A stretch of 64,000 nucleotides of DNA from Clostridium estertheticum. GTDB lineage: Bacteria > Bacillota > Clostridia > Clostridiales > Clostridiaceae. The stretch spans positions 3,782,001 to 3,846,000 of the forward strand of contig NZ_CP086239.1 in NCBI RefSeq assembly GCF_026650985.1, read 5' to 3'. A program made the position numbers and the translations under genes. Shown piece after piece: positions 11,391-21,244 of this stretch. The notes below the pieces were generated by a model that was given only the letters and a program-made list of their open reading frames with translations, made no database searches and had not been told where the DNA came from. Every line of letters begins with the position of its first letter. Position 1 is the stretch's first letter.

Positions 11391-12495
11391 CTTTGCTTCC
11401 CCCCCTTCCGCGATCTTTACATTCGCCTATAATTAATATGAGGATCGGTAACACTACAAAAAGAAATATTGCTGTTAATAATACGGGAGTAGTTTTAAAT
11501 TGCAAATTATAAATTTCAGCTATATTCTTTGGATATAACGCTATGACATAAATAATAGGCATAATTAAAAGCGAAGATAACTTAGTATCCTTTAACTTAA
11601 CTACATTTTTTACAATTTCACACGAGAAGAAATAAGTATTGACAAATGTTGTGAAATAAAAGAATATCCAAAATGCCATAACTACACCTTCCCAGTGTTC
11701 TATAAACGTGTCTGGTATATCTAATGACTTTATCATAGTAATAGTTGGCCATAATAACACTTTACTCTGTGCTTTAGAAAACACAGCTAAAACAAAAATC
11801 ATGATTATCAAATAAAAGACTGTTACAAATATTACACTCTTTTTTAACACACCTAAACAATCTTTTTTATTTTTAACATATGGAAGAATAAGGTATGCTA
11901 TTTCTATTCCACCAAAACAAAACAGAATATATTTAGAAGCCTTGAAATATTCAAATGGCTTATTGTGAAGTACTGGTAATAAGTTTGTGAAGTCCGCATT
12001 TATTACAGTGAGTATTAACACTGCAAATGCCGGAATAAACATAACCCAAAATGATATTTCATTAAACTTAATTAAATCACCTATTTCCCCTCTTACTAAA
12101 TATGTTCCTGCCAAAATAGTGATCATTAAAATAAATTCTGTAGGAGTTCGCCTTAATAAATATAGTTTAATTACTTCGACAAACTCTCTCATCCCAAGGG
12201 ACACAATGAATATGCTATAAATTGAAAAAGTAATAGCAACAATCCCTCCAAAGAGCTTACCAAAATTATTTTGCAATATACTTGTGAGATCCTCGAAGTT
12301 ATTTTTCTTCATTACCCTGTATATAAGATACAATAATAAAGAAATTGCTATCCCACAAATAATAGTAACTATCCATGCATCGCTACCTACTTTATTTATG
12401 ACCTCCCTTGGAGCAGAAAAAATTCCTACACCAACTATTGCTACCACAATGGTTGTAAATAGTCCAAAATCCTCAACCTTTTCTCTATCTGCCAT
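11380..12495 (-). CDS. gerB: Spore germination receptor permease, GerB family
   Basis: B subunit of the germinant receptor, an amino-acid-permease-like membrane protein (APC superfamily) with about ten transmembrane helices. It opens with VEDFGLFTTIVVAIVGVG and continues hydrophobic to the charged tail. I place the start at the ATG at 12495, which follows GGAGGTG by about 11-13 bases. A TTG at 12531 is in frame but has no ribosome site. It overlaps gerC and follows gerA by 37 bases. The nutrient it recognises cannot be read from the sequence. Confidence 0.92.
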   Translation of the reverse strand: MADREKVEDFGLFTTIVVAIVGVGIFSAPREVINKVGSDAWIVTIICGIAISLLLYLIYRVMKKNNFEDLTSILQNNFGKLFGGIVAITFSIYSIFIVSLGMREFVEVIKLYLLRRTPTEFILMITILAGTYLVRGEIGDLIKFNEISFWVMFIPAFAVLILTVINADFTNLLPVLHNKPFEYFKASKYILFCFGGIEIAYLILPYVKNKKDCLGVLKKSVIFVTVFYLIIMIFVLAVFSKAQSKVLLWPTITMIKSLDIPDTFIEHWEGVVMAFWIFFYFTTFVNTYFFSCEIVKNVVKLKDTKLSSLLIMPIIYVIALYPKNIAEIYNLQFKTTPVLLTAIFLFVVLPILILIIGECKDRGRGGSKDEI

Positions 12496-12532
12496 AATAT
12501 AATGTTCACCTCCAAATAAAAAGCGATTCAAT

Positions 12533-13993
12533 CTATTTCTGTCTTATCTTATCTCCCGTTTCCATATATTTAGGCCTCTCTTTTAGTTCAGATATTGGCT
12601 CTCTAATATACATATCTTTCAAATCCTTAATATTGGTATTAACTGCTGGAGCTAAATAAGGTACTCCAAAGCTTTTCATTCTAACTAGATGAATGAGAAG
12701 TACAATAAGCCCAATCATTATTCCATAGAACCCTATAATTGCCGAAGCTATAATAAGCAAAAATCTAACAACTCTAAAAGCCATAGCGACCTCAAAGCTT
12801 GGGGTTACAAATGTAGTAATTGCAGTAATTGCCACGATAATTATCATTATTGGACTAACTATTCCTGCACTTACTGCCGACTGCCCTATAACAAGTCCTC
12901 CAACTATACCAATAGTCGCTCCAATGGGCCTTGGCAACCTAACCACAGCCTCCATAAGTAACGCAAAAAATATTTCCATGATTATAGCCTCTATAAATGC
13001 CGGAAATGGAACACCCTCCCTTGACGCTGCTATAGCATAGGCTAATTTAGTAGGTATAATATCTGCATGATAGGATGTGATTGCTACATAAAGTGCTGGT
13101 GCAGTAAGAGAAATAAAAATAGAAATCATCCTTATAAATCTAACCATAGAACCATGCATCCATCTCTGATAATAATCATCAGGTGATTGAAATAAATTAG
13201 GTAATGTAGCTGGAACAATAATTGCAAACGGAGAATTATCCACAAGAAGTGCTACTCTTCCCTCGTATAAAGCTGCAGCGACTACATCCGGCCTCTCTGT
13301 ACTTTGTATTTGAGGAAAAGGAGAATATTTATTATCCTCTATTAATTGCTCAATGTATGCACTATCAAAAACTGCATCAATGTTTATTTTATCTATTCGG
13401 TGCTCAAGCTCGTCAAGTACTCCTTTATTTGCTATATCGTCAATATACATAATAACCACATCTGTTTTAGATCTAGTTCCTAAGGTTTTACGTTTAATTC
13501 GTAGCCTAGTATCTCTAATCCGTCTTCTAATTAGAGCAGTATTAAATCTTATAGTTTCTGTAAACCCTTCCCTAGCTCCGCGAATTACGGTTTCGCCAGA
13601 TGGATCACCTACCCCTCTAGCAGGCCAAGAACGCGAAGCAATAACATAGGCGCATTCTAACCCATCTATAAACATTAATGTGTCACCAGAAAGTGCAGCA
13701 TTAACTCCTTCACTCATTTTTTTCACTTCTCGCATATCAGTGACCGCAAGCACATTGTCTTTTATTTGTTCTACATCCTCTATTCCATTTGCGGCAAGCA
13801 TTAGTGGCTCTAACACATAATGATCAAGTAGCAGTTTATCTGCCATTCCATCTATATAGACTAATGATGCCTCCCACTTTCCTACATTAAAAGTTCTAAA
13901 AATCATATCCGAGTTATCTTGTAAAAGCTCTTTTAGGTATTTAATGTTTTTTTCTGCTTTTAATTCAATTTTATCGTTTATTATTTCCTTCAT
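12533..13993 (-). CDS. gerA: Spore germination receptor subunit, GerA family
   Basis: A subunit of the germinant receptor, 486 residues. The N-terminal soluble part contains TLMFIDGLECAYVIASRSWPARG and the GAREGFTETIRFNTALIRRRIR block that marks the family. The C-terminal half has four to five membrane helices with the proline-rich EGVPFPAFIEAIIMEI. The ATG at 13993 has AAGGAAG eight bases before it; an earlier in-frame GTG at 14002 lies inside that site. It is the first large gene of the receptor operon. Confidence 0.94.
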   Translation of the reverse strand: MKEIINDKIELKAEKNIKYLKELLQDNSDMIFRTFNVGKWEASLVYIDGMADKLLLDHYVLEPLMLAANGIEDVEQIKDNVLAVTDMREVKKMSEGVNAALSGDTLMFIDGLECAYVIASRSWPARGVGDPSGETVIRGAREGFTETIRFNTALIRRRIRDTRLRIKRKTLGTRSKTDVVIMYIDDIANKGVLDELEHRIDKINIDAVFDSAYIEQLIEDNKYSPFPQIQSTERPDVVAAALYEGRVALLVDNSPFAIIVPATLPNLFQSPDDYYQRWMHGSMVRFIRMISIFISLTAPALYVAITSYHADIIPTKLAYAIAASREGVPFPAFIEAIIMEIFFALLMEAVVRLPRPIGATIGIVGGLVIGQSAVSAGIVSPIMIIIVAITAITTFVTPSFEVAMAFRVVRFLLIIASAIIGFYGIMIGLIVLLIHLVRMKSFGVPYLAPAVNTNIKDLKDMYIREPISELKERPKYMETGDKIRQK

Positions 13994-14041
13994 AAGCTTC
14001 ACTTCCTTAATATATATGTATGGTCTAAATATTCGTACTTA

Positions 14042-14233
14042 TTAAATCATCCACCTTATTATAAATAGAATGATAGCTATAATTATTGAAATCCAACCTA
14101 TGGTGTGCGCTTTTCTACTAAGAATCACACTGCCAGACTTCTTAAAAAATCTAGCATCTACGGTAAGTACAATGGTGCCTTCAATCAGCATCATTGCTAA
14201 AAAATATATATCAAACAAACCTAATATTCTCAT
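14042..14233 (-). CDS. Small two-helix membrane protein of the germination operon
   Basis: A 63-residue protein with two predicted membrane helices (residues about 5-25 and 43-62) separated by a basic loop. I do not assign a function. A ribosome site (AGGAGTG) precedes the ATG at 14233. It lies about 50 bases upstream of gerA in the same direction, so it is probably co-transcribed. Small D-type subunits accompany some gerA operons, and this could be one, but sequence similarity to them is not evident to me. Confidence 0.65.
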   Translation of the reverse strand: MRILGLFDIYFLAMMLIEGTIVLTVDARFFKKSGSVILSRKAHTIGWISIIIAIILFIIRWMI

Positions 14234-14269
14234 TTTTCACTCCTTGTTTTAGTATAATTAACAAATTAA

Positions 14270-14297
14270 TTCAAGTTATAAAAAACCTATACTTGAA
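14270..14297. repeat. Inverted repeat upstream of the germination operon
   Basis: TTCAAGTTATA and TATACTTGAA form an 8- to 10-bp stem around AAAAACC, 40 bases before the first operon gene. It could be an operator or, on the plus strand where T-rich DNA follows, a terminator-like hairpin. Confidence 0.35.
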
Positions 14298-14380
14298 TAT
14301 TTTTATTTTTATTTTATACAGCTAGTTTTTACGACACTTGCAAAAAATATTCACTTAGATACATGGTAATAAATATAAAA

Positions 14381-14414
14381 AACGTGCAAAAATCACAAAT
14401 GATTTTTACACGTT
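14381..14414 (-). terminator. Terminator of ispE
   Basis: The arms AACGTGCAAAAATCA and TGATTTTTACACGTT (one mismatch) enclose a 4-base loop. On the minus strand a T run follows (ACGTTTTTTATA). Confidence 0.85.
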
Positions 14415-14439
14415 CTTATGTTCTCCTAAAAAATTATAT

Positions 14440-15282
14440 CTAAATTGTTCTTGTTAAATATATTTCTTTATATTGAATTTTAAATTTATCATAACATCTT
14501 TGGGCTTTTAACATATCATCGAAGAAAGCAAATATCGTAGGTCCGCTTCCACTCATCATAGAACCCATTGCACCCATTTTAACCATATCTTCTTTTATCC
14601 TTTTAAGCACGGGATATTTTCTTAAAGTAACATTTTCAAGCAAGTTTTTCATGCCGTTACATACAGCCTCTACGTTTTCTTGTTCCATAGCCTTAATTAT
14701 TGAATCAGTATCTGGATGCTTAAAAATTTTGGTAACATCTAAATTTTTAAAAACTTCCTTTGTTGATACTCCAAAATTAGGCTTTACAAGCACTAAAATT
14801 TGGTTTTTAAATGGCTTAAGAGGAGTAATAATTTCTCCTATCCCCTCACACAATGCAGTTCCTCCCATTATGCAATAAGGAACATCTGCCCCTATTTTTA
14901 CGCCGAGCTTCATAAGTTCATTAACATCCACATCTATTTTAAAAATCTGCGGAAGTGCCTTTAAAACAGCCGCTGCATCTGCACTACCACCCGCCATACC
15001 TGCGGCAACCGGGATGTTTTTTTTAAGATATATGTTTATGCCTTCATGAATATCATAAGTATCCATAAAAAGTTTTGCAGCTTTATATACTAAATTTTTC
15101 TCATCTGTAGGTATGTAAGGTTTATTACAGCTTATATTAATACCCTTATTACATTTTTGAAAGGACAAAGAATCATATAAATCTACATTTTGCATAATCA
15201 TTTTTAGTAGATGATACCCATCTTCTCTTTTACCTACTACATCTAAAGATATGTTTATTTTTCCATAAGCTTTTACTAACAT
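14440..15282 (-). CDS. ispE: 4-diphosphocytidyl-2-C-methyl-D-erythritol kinase
   Basis: GHMP-family kinase of 280 residues. It phosphorylates CDP-methylerythritol in the MEP pathway to isoprenoids. The substrate loop AKAYGKINISLDV-like start, the ATP loop PVAAGMAGGSADAAA (about residues 91-105) and the C-terminal MSGSGPTIFAFF motif are all present. The ATG at 15282 follows TTGGAGG. It has its own terminator and lies beside sipL and the germination operon, an arrangement common in clostridia. Confidence 0.95.
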   Translation of the reverse strand: MLVKAYGKINISLDVVGKREDGYHLLKMIMQNVDLYDSLSFQKCNKGINISCNKPYIPTDEKNLVYKAAKLFMDTYDIHEGINIYLKKNIPVAAGMAGGSADAAAVLKALPQIFKIDVDVNELMKLGVKIGADVPYCIMGGTALCEGIGEIITPLKPFKNQILVLVKPNFGVSTKEVFKNLDVTKIFKHPDTDSIIKAMEQENVEAVCNGMKNLLENVTLRKYPVLKRIKEDMVKMGAMGSMMSGSGPTIFAFFDDMLKAQRCYDKFKIQYKEIYLTRTI

Positions 15283-15463
15283 GATTTTCCTCCAACTCTT
15301 ATTAACAGTTTCTCAAGCTACCGCTTAAATAGTTACTTAGTCCCCTACGAATCTTAAGATTTACACTATGATTATTTTCTCATACAATATTGCTATTAAA
15401 ATTAGTATATTACAACAAAATTAATATTGCTACATATAATTTAAAATAAGATACTATAACTAA

Positions 15464-15497
15464 AGCCCTAATGTGTTATTTACAACACATTAGGGCT
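15464..15497 (-). terminator. Terminator downstream of sipL
   Basis: A perfect 14-bp stem AGCCCTAATGTGTT / AACACATTAGGGCT with a 6-base loop; on the minus strand it is followed by TTTAGTTATA. It lies 50 bases after the sipL stop. Confidence 0.7.
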
Positions 15498-15548
15498 AAT
15501 TCCACCTAAAATAAATATCAATTTTTAAATACACCAAAGGTTATTTAA

Positions 15549-17111
15549 TTAGATAATTATTCTACCTGGTATTATAAGTTTTTGCGAAACTTTTATAACA
15601 TTAGGATCTTCTATTTGATTAACTCTTGCAATGTCTTGAATTGTAGTATTATATTTTTTAGCTATTTTCCACAATGTATCCGCAACTTGAACTACATAAA
15701 TAGTAACACTAGCTCTTTTAGCAGGTACTTCACCCTCTATTGGATAAACATCAACTAAGAATTTCTTTTGTACCATATAATTTACACGTACATACACTTT
15801 TACAACAGCCCTGACTGCTATATTCCCTGCCTCAATATCTACATTTATATTCTCCATTGATACTCTACACATACTACTCATATTTATCTTAGATCCTAAT
15901 ATATCAGCTCCACATGTAAAAGGAATCTCCTCAGATACAGCAGATAAATATTTTTCTTCATCATCACTTCTGTATAACACCGTTACATTCATTATACCGT
16001 CAATTATAACCTTATCCTCTATTACCTTTTTATCCGTTATACAAACAGTCGCATTAGTCATAATAACCTTACTTGGTGCGCTTCTACTACTGTCTACTTC
16101 TATATCTCCCTTAACTAATGTCTCCGTTAATAATTGTCCTTGCATTACATTAAGACCGTAATCTTTTTTATCCATCTCAAGCATCGTAGTTGGTGAATAT
16201 ACATCTTCAATCATATCCACTTCCTCTTTATACATACCTCGTGTATTAGTTTTTATTATAAACTCTACATCAATAATTCTTTTTTCTCCTAAGTCATCTT
16301 CCTTAATATCATACTCCATCGCATCTACCTTAAAATCTGTATAATTATCCATATAAGGCTTTACGTCTTCAAAATCTACTTCCTTATTTACCATAACTTC
16401 GTGTTCAACATAAATTAGTTCCCTACTATCTTTACCCTTATATATCATATTAATAAGCGCATATGCATTAAGTTGAATTTTCCCTTCGTATAATTTTACT
16501 TCTTTTTTATGAATACTAACATCACACTTTATAATTTTAGCAATCTCTGGTTTCTCCATTGGAACTTTTATATTAGCTTTACCAATAAGTTCACCTTCAA
16601 AATTCTTTGTTACCTTATCTATACTAGTAGGATTTTTTAAATATTGTACATCCTTAACCGCTTCGATATCCTTAACTATTTGAAAATTATAATTTTTATA
16701 TATTTCAGATTTTGATTTTAAAATACCCTCTAGGCATATTTTTCTCTCATTAACTATTCTGCACTCCATATGTTCTACAAAACACTCAGCATCACAAAGC
16801 ATTTCAGGCATCGCACCCACTATATCTACTGTATTTGAAAATTTAGAATTATATACAACATTCTCAACATCGCTGCGCTCTTGATCCTTTGTAATATAAA
16901 GTACATTATATTGGATTTCACCTTCTAAAAATACTTTATCTTGAATTATTTCTTTAGAGTTTATAGAAACTTTAACATCTAACATAAGAATTTCTTTTAC
17001 ATCTGGATGAGTATCCGGTATCACGTATTCCTCTTTCACCACTGTATCAACAGTGTTTTCTCCTAGTAATTGTTCATATTCAATATTTTCCTTAATTAAA
17101 TTTATCTCCAT
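15549..17111 (-). CDS. sipL: SPOCS/LysM spore morphogenetic protein, SipL-like
   Basis: A 520-residue protein with repeated SPOCS (DUF3794) domains across residues about 1-450 and a single C-terminal LysM domain (YVVQVADTLWKIAKKYNTT..., ending PGRIII). This is the architecture of SipL, which binds SpoIVA through LysM and connects the coat to the forespore in Clostridioides difficile. The ATG at 17111 is chosen because AAGGAGG lies six bases before it; a longer in-frame start lacks a ribosome site. It sits with veg and yabG, the usual clostridial neighbourhood. Confidence 0.88.
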   Translation of the reverse strand: MEINLIKENIEYEQLLGENTVDTVVKEEYVIPDTHPDVKEILMLDVKVSINSKEIIQDKVFLEGEIQYNVLYITKDQERSDVENVVYNSKFSNTVDIVGAMPEMLCDAECFVEHMECRIVNERKICLEGILKSKSEIYKNYNFQIVKDIEAVKDVQYLKNPTSIDKVTKNFEGELIGKANIKVPMEKPEIAKIIKCDVSIHKKEVKLYEGKIQLNAYALINMIYKGKDSRELIYVEHEVMVNKEVDFEDVKPYMDNYTDFKVDAMEYDIKEDDLGEKRIIDVEFIIKTNTRGMYKEEVDMIEDVYSPTTMLEMDKKDYGLNVMQGQLLTETLVKGDIEVDSSRSAPSKVIMTNATVCITDKKVIEDKVIIDGIMNVTVLYRSDDEEKYLSAVSEEIPFTCGADILGSKINMSSMCRVSMENINVDIEAGNIAVRAVVKVYVRVNYMVQKKFLVDVYPIEGEVPAKRASVTIYVVQVADTLWKIAKKYNTTIQDIARVNQIEDPNVIKVSQKLIIPGRIII

Positions 17112-17370
17112 ATTATACCTCCTTGTATTTCTATTGGGGTAACATTTACACATCGCTACCCTCCTAAAATACCTACTATATAATATATATATAAATAGTG
17201 ATCAAAATATGATATTTATTTTTTATAATCGTATAACATAATTCATCATATTTTTCGAATAAAAAAACATATATCATGTAAAACACATTGTTATTGCTAA
17301 CTAAATGCATTTTACCTAATATATGCCTTGTTAATCCTAAATTCATAAGATTAATTTATAAATATAAAAA

Positions 17371-17395
17371 ACGATACTATGATACAGTATCGCTT
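17371..17395 (-). terminator. Terminator of veg
   Basis: CGATACT and AGTATCG arms with a 7-base loop; on the minus strand GTATCG is followed by a run of T. It overlaps the veg stop codon. Confidence 0.75.
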
Positions 17396-17630
17396 ATCCT
17401 GCAAAAACTATTTGAACCGTCTTTGTCAAAACATCTGAATAACTATACGTCACAGTCCTGTGGGTGTCTTTTTCTAATCTAATAACAAAAATATTTGGAT
17501 ATGTCTTTTCAATAACTCCATTATCCACAAGAATTTTTCTTCTTCCACCATTAGCTTTAAGTGTTACTCTCTCGCCAACATGACTTTCAATTTCATCTTT
17601 TATTGAGGTCAATACATTAATTTTTTCCAC
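17394..17630 (-). CDS. veg: Veg family protein
   Basis: Small Veg protein of 78 residues containing the family motif VTLKANGGRRK. Veg is very abundant in Bacillus and linked to biofilm regulation and spore outgrowth; its molecular role is not settled. I use the GTG at 17630, which has AGAGGGTG seven bases before it; a GTG at 17651 is upstream of that site. Two consensus-like sigma-A promoters precede it. It lies beside yabG as in Bacillus. Confidence 0.9.
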   Translation of the reverse strand: MEKINVLTSIKDEIESHVGERVTLKANGGRRKILVDNGVIEKTYPNIFVIRLEKDTHRTVTYSYSDVLTKTVQIVFAG

Positions 17631-17658
17631 TGCAAAACACCCTCTTTCCACATTTTAT

Positions 17659-17687
17659 ATTATATATCATATTTTTGTTCTTGTCAA
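17659..17687 (-). promoter_or_regulatory. Perfect-consensus sigma-A promoter of veg
   Basis: On the minus strand, TTGACA (17687-17682), 17 bases, TATAAT (17664-17659), 29 bases before the chosen start. It matches the expectation that veg promoters are very strong. Confidence 0.8.
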
Positions 17688-17698
17688 GTAGGCATAAC

Positions 17699-17728
17699 AT
17701 TTTATCACTACTATAACAATTTTGTCAA
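17699..17728 (-). promoter_or_regulatory. Second, upstream veg promoter
   Basis: On the minus strand, TTGACA (17728-17723), 18 bases, TAAAAT (17704-17699). It is in tandem with the perfect promoter at 17659-17687. Confidence 0.5.
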
Positions 17729-17877
17729 TGTTGATTTTGTGTTAACAAAATTCATTTTTCATGGATTATTAGTCATATAATTAATTTTCATCTATTTTAT
17801 GAACCTTTACCCCCTAAAACTCCAGTTTAACGTTAATTGTATTATATTTTATATATAAATCCATTTATTACATCCAT

Positions 17878-18792
17878 CTATATATACTGTGATTTAGGAA
17901 ACCCCTCTCTATACTTACCTCTAGTTTGCAATCCACCTATACCTGCAAGTCCTGTTATAGTATTTTCTATAACATCCTCTATAGCTACAACAGTTTCTAT
18001 ATTTGTATAGGCTATCTTCTCTGAAACTAAAACAGGATCTAAACAATGGATTAGAACACGATTGGGAGCACTAGCGAAATTAGCACCAGCATCTAAAATT
18101 GCCTCATAACACGATTGACATGCACCTGCAAAAATAACTAAATCATCATAATTACTATTATAAGATCTAAGGGCAATAACCGTCTCTACAAAATATTTTG
18201 AATTTCTATAATTATCTAAATTCATATAATCGGTAATTCCCTTAACCATGCCATCATGCCCCGTAATCACTACTATATCAGGCTTAACTTCTTTAACAAG
18301 ATTTACTATCTCATTTGCTTGATCTTTTTCAGATATTACTCTACCTACAGCATCCAAAGATAACTGTTTATAAGTCTTTAGACAAACTTCTAAGTATTCA
18401 GAGTCACCATCCACATGCAATATTTTTCCTGGCCTTCCGAAAGCCATATTTTTATTTTTGTAGTCTTTGTATTTTTCTTTTTTTGATTGTAATTCTTTAA
18501 TTTTTCCTTTAAAATCAATTGTTTCTGATTTATCTCCCCTAGTACCTTTAACCCTATTAATTAATATTTTCTTAATAGATTCATTTACTTTTTTATTAAA
18601 AACTCTATCAATTTCATAAATAACATCTTCTGATACTAATTGTAAATCGTCGCTTGTTGAATCCGCTTCTATTCTTAAATTTATTCCCTTAAGTAAAAAC
18701 ACATCTTTATTATCTCTAATTACAACATCCATTATTTTAAAAGTAATGTCTCCGCCGTAAGATTTTCTTACTACAATATCTCCTATTTTCAC
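17878..18792 (-). CDS. yabG: Sporulation-specific protease YabG
   Basis: YabG cysteine protease of 304 residues, which trims spore coat and cortex-lysis proteins late in sporulation in the mother cell. It starts MKIGDIVVRKSYGGDITFKI, and the catalytic region shows the histidine in VITGHDGM and the cysteine in FAGACQSCYEA. The start codon is GTG at 18792, six bases after GGAGGTGG. About 250 bases separate it from the veg promoter region; apart from those promoters I see nothing in that gap. Confidence 0.93.
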   Translation of the reverse strand: MKIGDIVVRKSYGGDITFKIMDVVIRDNKDVFLLKGINLRIEADSTSDDLQLVSEDVIYEIDRVFNKKVNESIKKILINRVKGTRGDKSETIDFKGKIKELQSKKEKYKDYKNKNMAFGRPGKILHVDGDSEYLEVCLKTYKQLSLDAVGRVISEKDQANEIVNLVKEVKPDIVVITGHDGMVKGITDYMNLDNYRNSKYFVETVIALRSYNSNYDDLVIFAGACQSCYEAILDAGANFASAPNRVLIHCLDPVLVSEKIAYTNIETVVAIEDVIENTITGLAGIGGLQTRGKYREGFPKSQYI

Positions 18793-18858
18793 AAACCCAC
18801 CTCCACATTTAATCTCATATTATATATTATGAAATTATAGCTAATAGGTGAGCATGAA

Positions 18859-18892
18859 AAAGTTATGTAAATATTTCATCTACATAACTTTA
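18859..18892 (-). terminator. Terminator after the first CotS gene
   Basis: AAAGTTATGTA and TACATAACTTT form an 11-bp stem. On the minus strand T residues follow. It lies 20 bases after the stop at 18912. Confidence 0.75.
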
Positions 18893-18911
18893 ATGAATAA
18901 TGTGCTTCGTA

Positions 18912-19916
18912 CTATTTCTGATTGAATACTCTTTTATAATCTTCAATAAATACCATAAACTTTTCTTTTTCAGAAATTAGCTCCTCCATCTTCTTGTTAA
19001 AAGTGTTTTGAATCCACGTAACTTCATTATAGTAGTATCTATTGCAAAGTCTCCAGTAACGTTGTGGGAATACTAGGAATGCATATACAAGTCTGTACTC
19101 TTCTAATGACAGAGGATTTACACTACTGTATGCTTCTAATACTATTTCAGCATACTTTATGTCCCAATCCTGCTTTTTAAGCATTTTGATTAAAAAATTA
19201 GATAAATCATATGCTTTTACTTCTCTTTTGCAATAATCAAAATCAATTATGTTTACATCATTATTTTTATCAACAATAATATTGTGATAAGTATAATCAT
19301 GATGGCAAAACCCTTTTTCTTCTTCTGTTTGCCTACATATGTCAAAATACCTTGAGTCTTCGAGTATCGCCATAGCTCTTTTTCCGAGTATCTTTTGATC
19401 CTCTACACTCCTAATATAGTTCATATCAAAATCCGTTTTAAAATTCTTCTTTTTTCTAATCATTCCCTGCATTTTATCAAATGACTTTATTCTTTTTTCC
19501 ATTAAATTTGGCCATCTTCCAAGATCTGTTTTTAACTTACTGTTTTCTGGTGGATCATACCCCTTTGATGCAATATGCATAAAAGCTAAGTTTTTTGCAG
19601 CTAAAACCAAATCCTCTTCATTTCGAAAATCACACTCGCGACCATCTATCCACTTTGAAAGTGTGTAAATATCTTCATTAACTAATGCATAAGGATTTCC
19701 TTCAGTATTCAAAAAATATCTATCCACCTTGTCAAAGCCATTATTTGCAAGATGTTCTTTAGCTCCGTATACAAACAAAAGTTTTTGTGTACCGTAACTT
19801 ATTTTTTTTAGACACTTAGCTCCATCATCTGTCTTTAGTAAATACACTCCCTTGTTAGGGCGTATACTTTCTATTTTAATGCCATACTGTCTTTCAATTT
19901 CAAATTCCCTCATCAT
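18912..19916 (-). CDS. cotS: CotS-family spore coat protein (kinase fold) 1
   Basis: A 334-residue CotS family protein with the aminoglycoside-phosphotransferase/choline-kinase fold. The catalytic loop reads FCHHDYTYHNIIV and the metal-binding segment NIIDFDYC. The nearby KWIDGRECDF motif is shared with its paralogs in this cluster. CotS is a coat protein in Bacillus; whether it phosphorylates anything is not known. The ATG at 19916 follows AGGGGGTGA. It is divergent from a CotSA-like glycosyltransferase. Confidence 0.85.
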   Translation of the reverse strand: MMREFEIERQYGIKIESIRPNKGVYLLKTDDGAKCLKKISYGTQKLLFVYGAKEHLANNGFDKVDRYFLNTEGNPYALVNEDIYTLSKWIDGRECDFRNEEDLVLAAKNLAFMHIASKGYDPPENSKLKTDLGRWPNLMEKRIKSFDKMQGMIRKKKNFKTDFDMNYIRSVEDQKILGKRAMAILEDSRYFDICRQTEEEKGFCHHDYTYHNIIVDKNNDVNIIDFDYCKREVKAYDLSNFLIKMLKKQDWDIKYAEIVLEAYSSVNPLSLEEYRLVYAFLVFPQRYWRLCNRYYYNEVTWIQNTFNKKMEELISEKEKFMVFIEDYKRVFNQK

Positions 19917-20055
19917 ATTACTCACCCCCTATATCATTTATATTACTAATATTTTATTTTAGAATAAATTCTTGAATATTTTAATAACATTTATGCTTTC
20001 TTTTAATATAATAAAATATATAGATATATTAAATCGTTGTTTAAGGAGTCTTAAA

Positions 20056-21189
20056 ATGAAAATTGGAATTGATGCTAGAGCTGCAAAGTGGTATAGAGGA
20101 ACTGGTATAGGAACTTATTCTTACCAACTAATTAACTCTTTAAATAAAATTGATAATTATAATGATTATTCGCTTTTTGTACCAAACGACTGTAATCTAG
20201 GTATACCATTCAAAAATAATTTCCATATAAACCCTATTAAGCAGGAAAAACAAGATAACTTCTGGAATGAGGTAAATGTCTCTAACCCATTACTAGACAA
20301 GTCTATAGATATATACCATGTCCCTCAAAATGGTATTGGTTTACCTGTTAGCAAAGATTGCCCCTTTGTTATTACGCTACATGATATTATTCCATATAAA
20401 ATGCCAGATACCGTAGGTGATCAATATCTTAAGATTTTTAATGAAAAATTACCAAACATCATTCCTATGTGTGATGGAATAATTACTGTGTCAGAGTATT
20501 CGAAAGAAGATATTATTAAAGCTTTTAACTTTCCGAGAGAAAAAATATACGTTACTTATTTAGCTAGTGAGGATATTTATAAACCATATGATAAAACTTT
20601 TAGTAAATCTATAGTTGAAAAAAACTATTCTATTACAGGGGACTATATTTTATATATCGGAGGGTTCAGTCCTAGAAAAAACATTCTTGGGTTACTTGAT
20701 TCATTTAGTATGCTTCTTCCAAGATTAAAAAAAGACATTAAATTAGTCATTGCAGGTAGCAAAGGTAAATCCTATGACATATATAAAAAAAGAGCACAAG
20801 CTCTTCACATTGATGATAAAGTAGTCTTTCCAGGCTTTATATCTATGAATCATATACCCTTCATGTACAACGCTTGTGAGCTCTTTGTATATCCTTCATT
20901 TTATGAAGGTTTCGGTCTACCACCAATTGAAGCAATGGCCTGTGGAATACCTGTAATAACCTCAAATGTCACATCTATACCTGAAATAGTTAAAGATTCA
21001 ACGCTTCTTGTAAATCCTTATGACATTAATGAGTTAAGTGAAAAAATGTACAATGTACTTCATGACGATCTCTTAAGGCAGTCTCTTATAACTAAAGGAT
21101 TAAAAAGAGCATCTACCTTGACTTGGGATAATACAGCCGCAAATACTCTAATCGCTTATCAAAACATACTAAATACAAACAAAATATAA
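20056..21189 (+). CDS. GT4 glycosyltransferase, CotSA-like 1
   Basis: A GT-B fold family 4 glycosyltransferase of 377 residues. It starts [21 protein letters not shown], carries [13 protein letters not shown] in the acceptor domain, and has the donor-site motif [16 protein letters not shown] in the C-terminal domain. The ATG at 20056 has AAGGAG seven bases before it. It is flanked by cotS genes; in Bacillus, cotS and the glycosyltransferase cotSA are neighbours, so I infer a role in decorating the spore surface. The sugar is unknown. Confidence 0.85.
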   Translation: MKIGIDARAAKWYRGTGIGTYSYQLINSLNKIDNYNDYSLFVPNDCNLGIPFKNNFHINPIKQEKQDNFWNEVNVSNPLLDKSIDIYHVPQNGIGLPVSKDCPFVITLHDIIPYKMPDTVGDQYLKIFNEKLPNIIPMCDGIITVSEYSKEDIIKAFNFPREKIYVTYLASEDIYKPYDKTFSKSIVEKNYSITGDYILYIGGFSPRKNILGLLDSFSMLLPRLKKDIKLVIAGSKGKSYDIYKKRAQALHIDDKVVFPGFISMNHIPFMYNACELFVYPSFYEGFGLPPIEAMACGIPVITSNVTSIPEIVKDSTLLVNPYDINELSEKMYNVLHDDLLRQSLITKGLKRASTLTWDNTAANTLIAYQNILNTNKI

Positions 21190-21201
21190 TTTCACTACTT
21201 T

Positions 21202-21244
21202 AAACCCCCACATAGTGCTTTTATCACTAAGTGGGGGTTTTTTC
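21202..21244 (+). terminator. Terminator of the CotSA-like gene
   Basis: AACCCCCACATAGTG and CACTAAGTGGGGGTT form a GC-rich 15-bp stem followed by TTTT. It lies between convergent genes. Confidence 0.9.
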
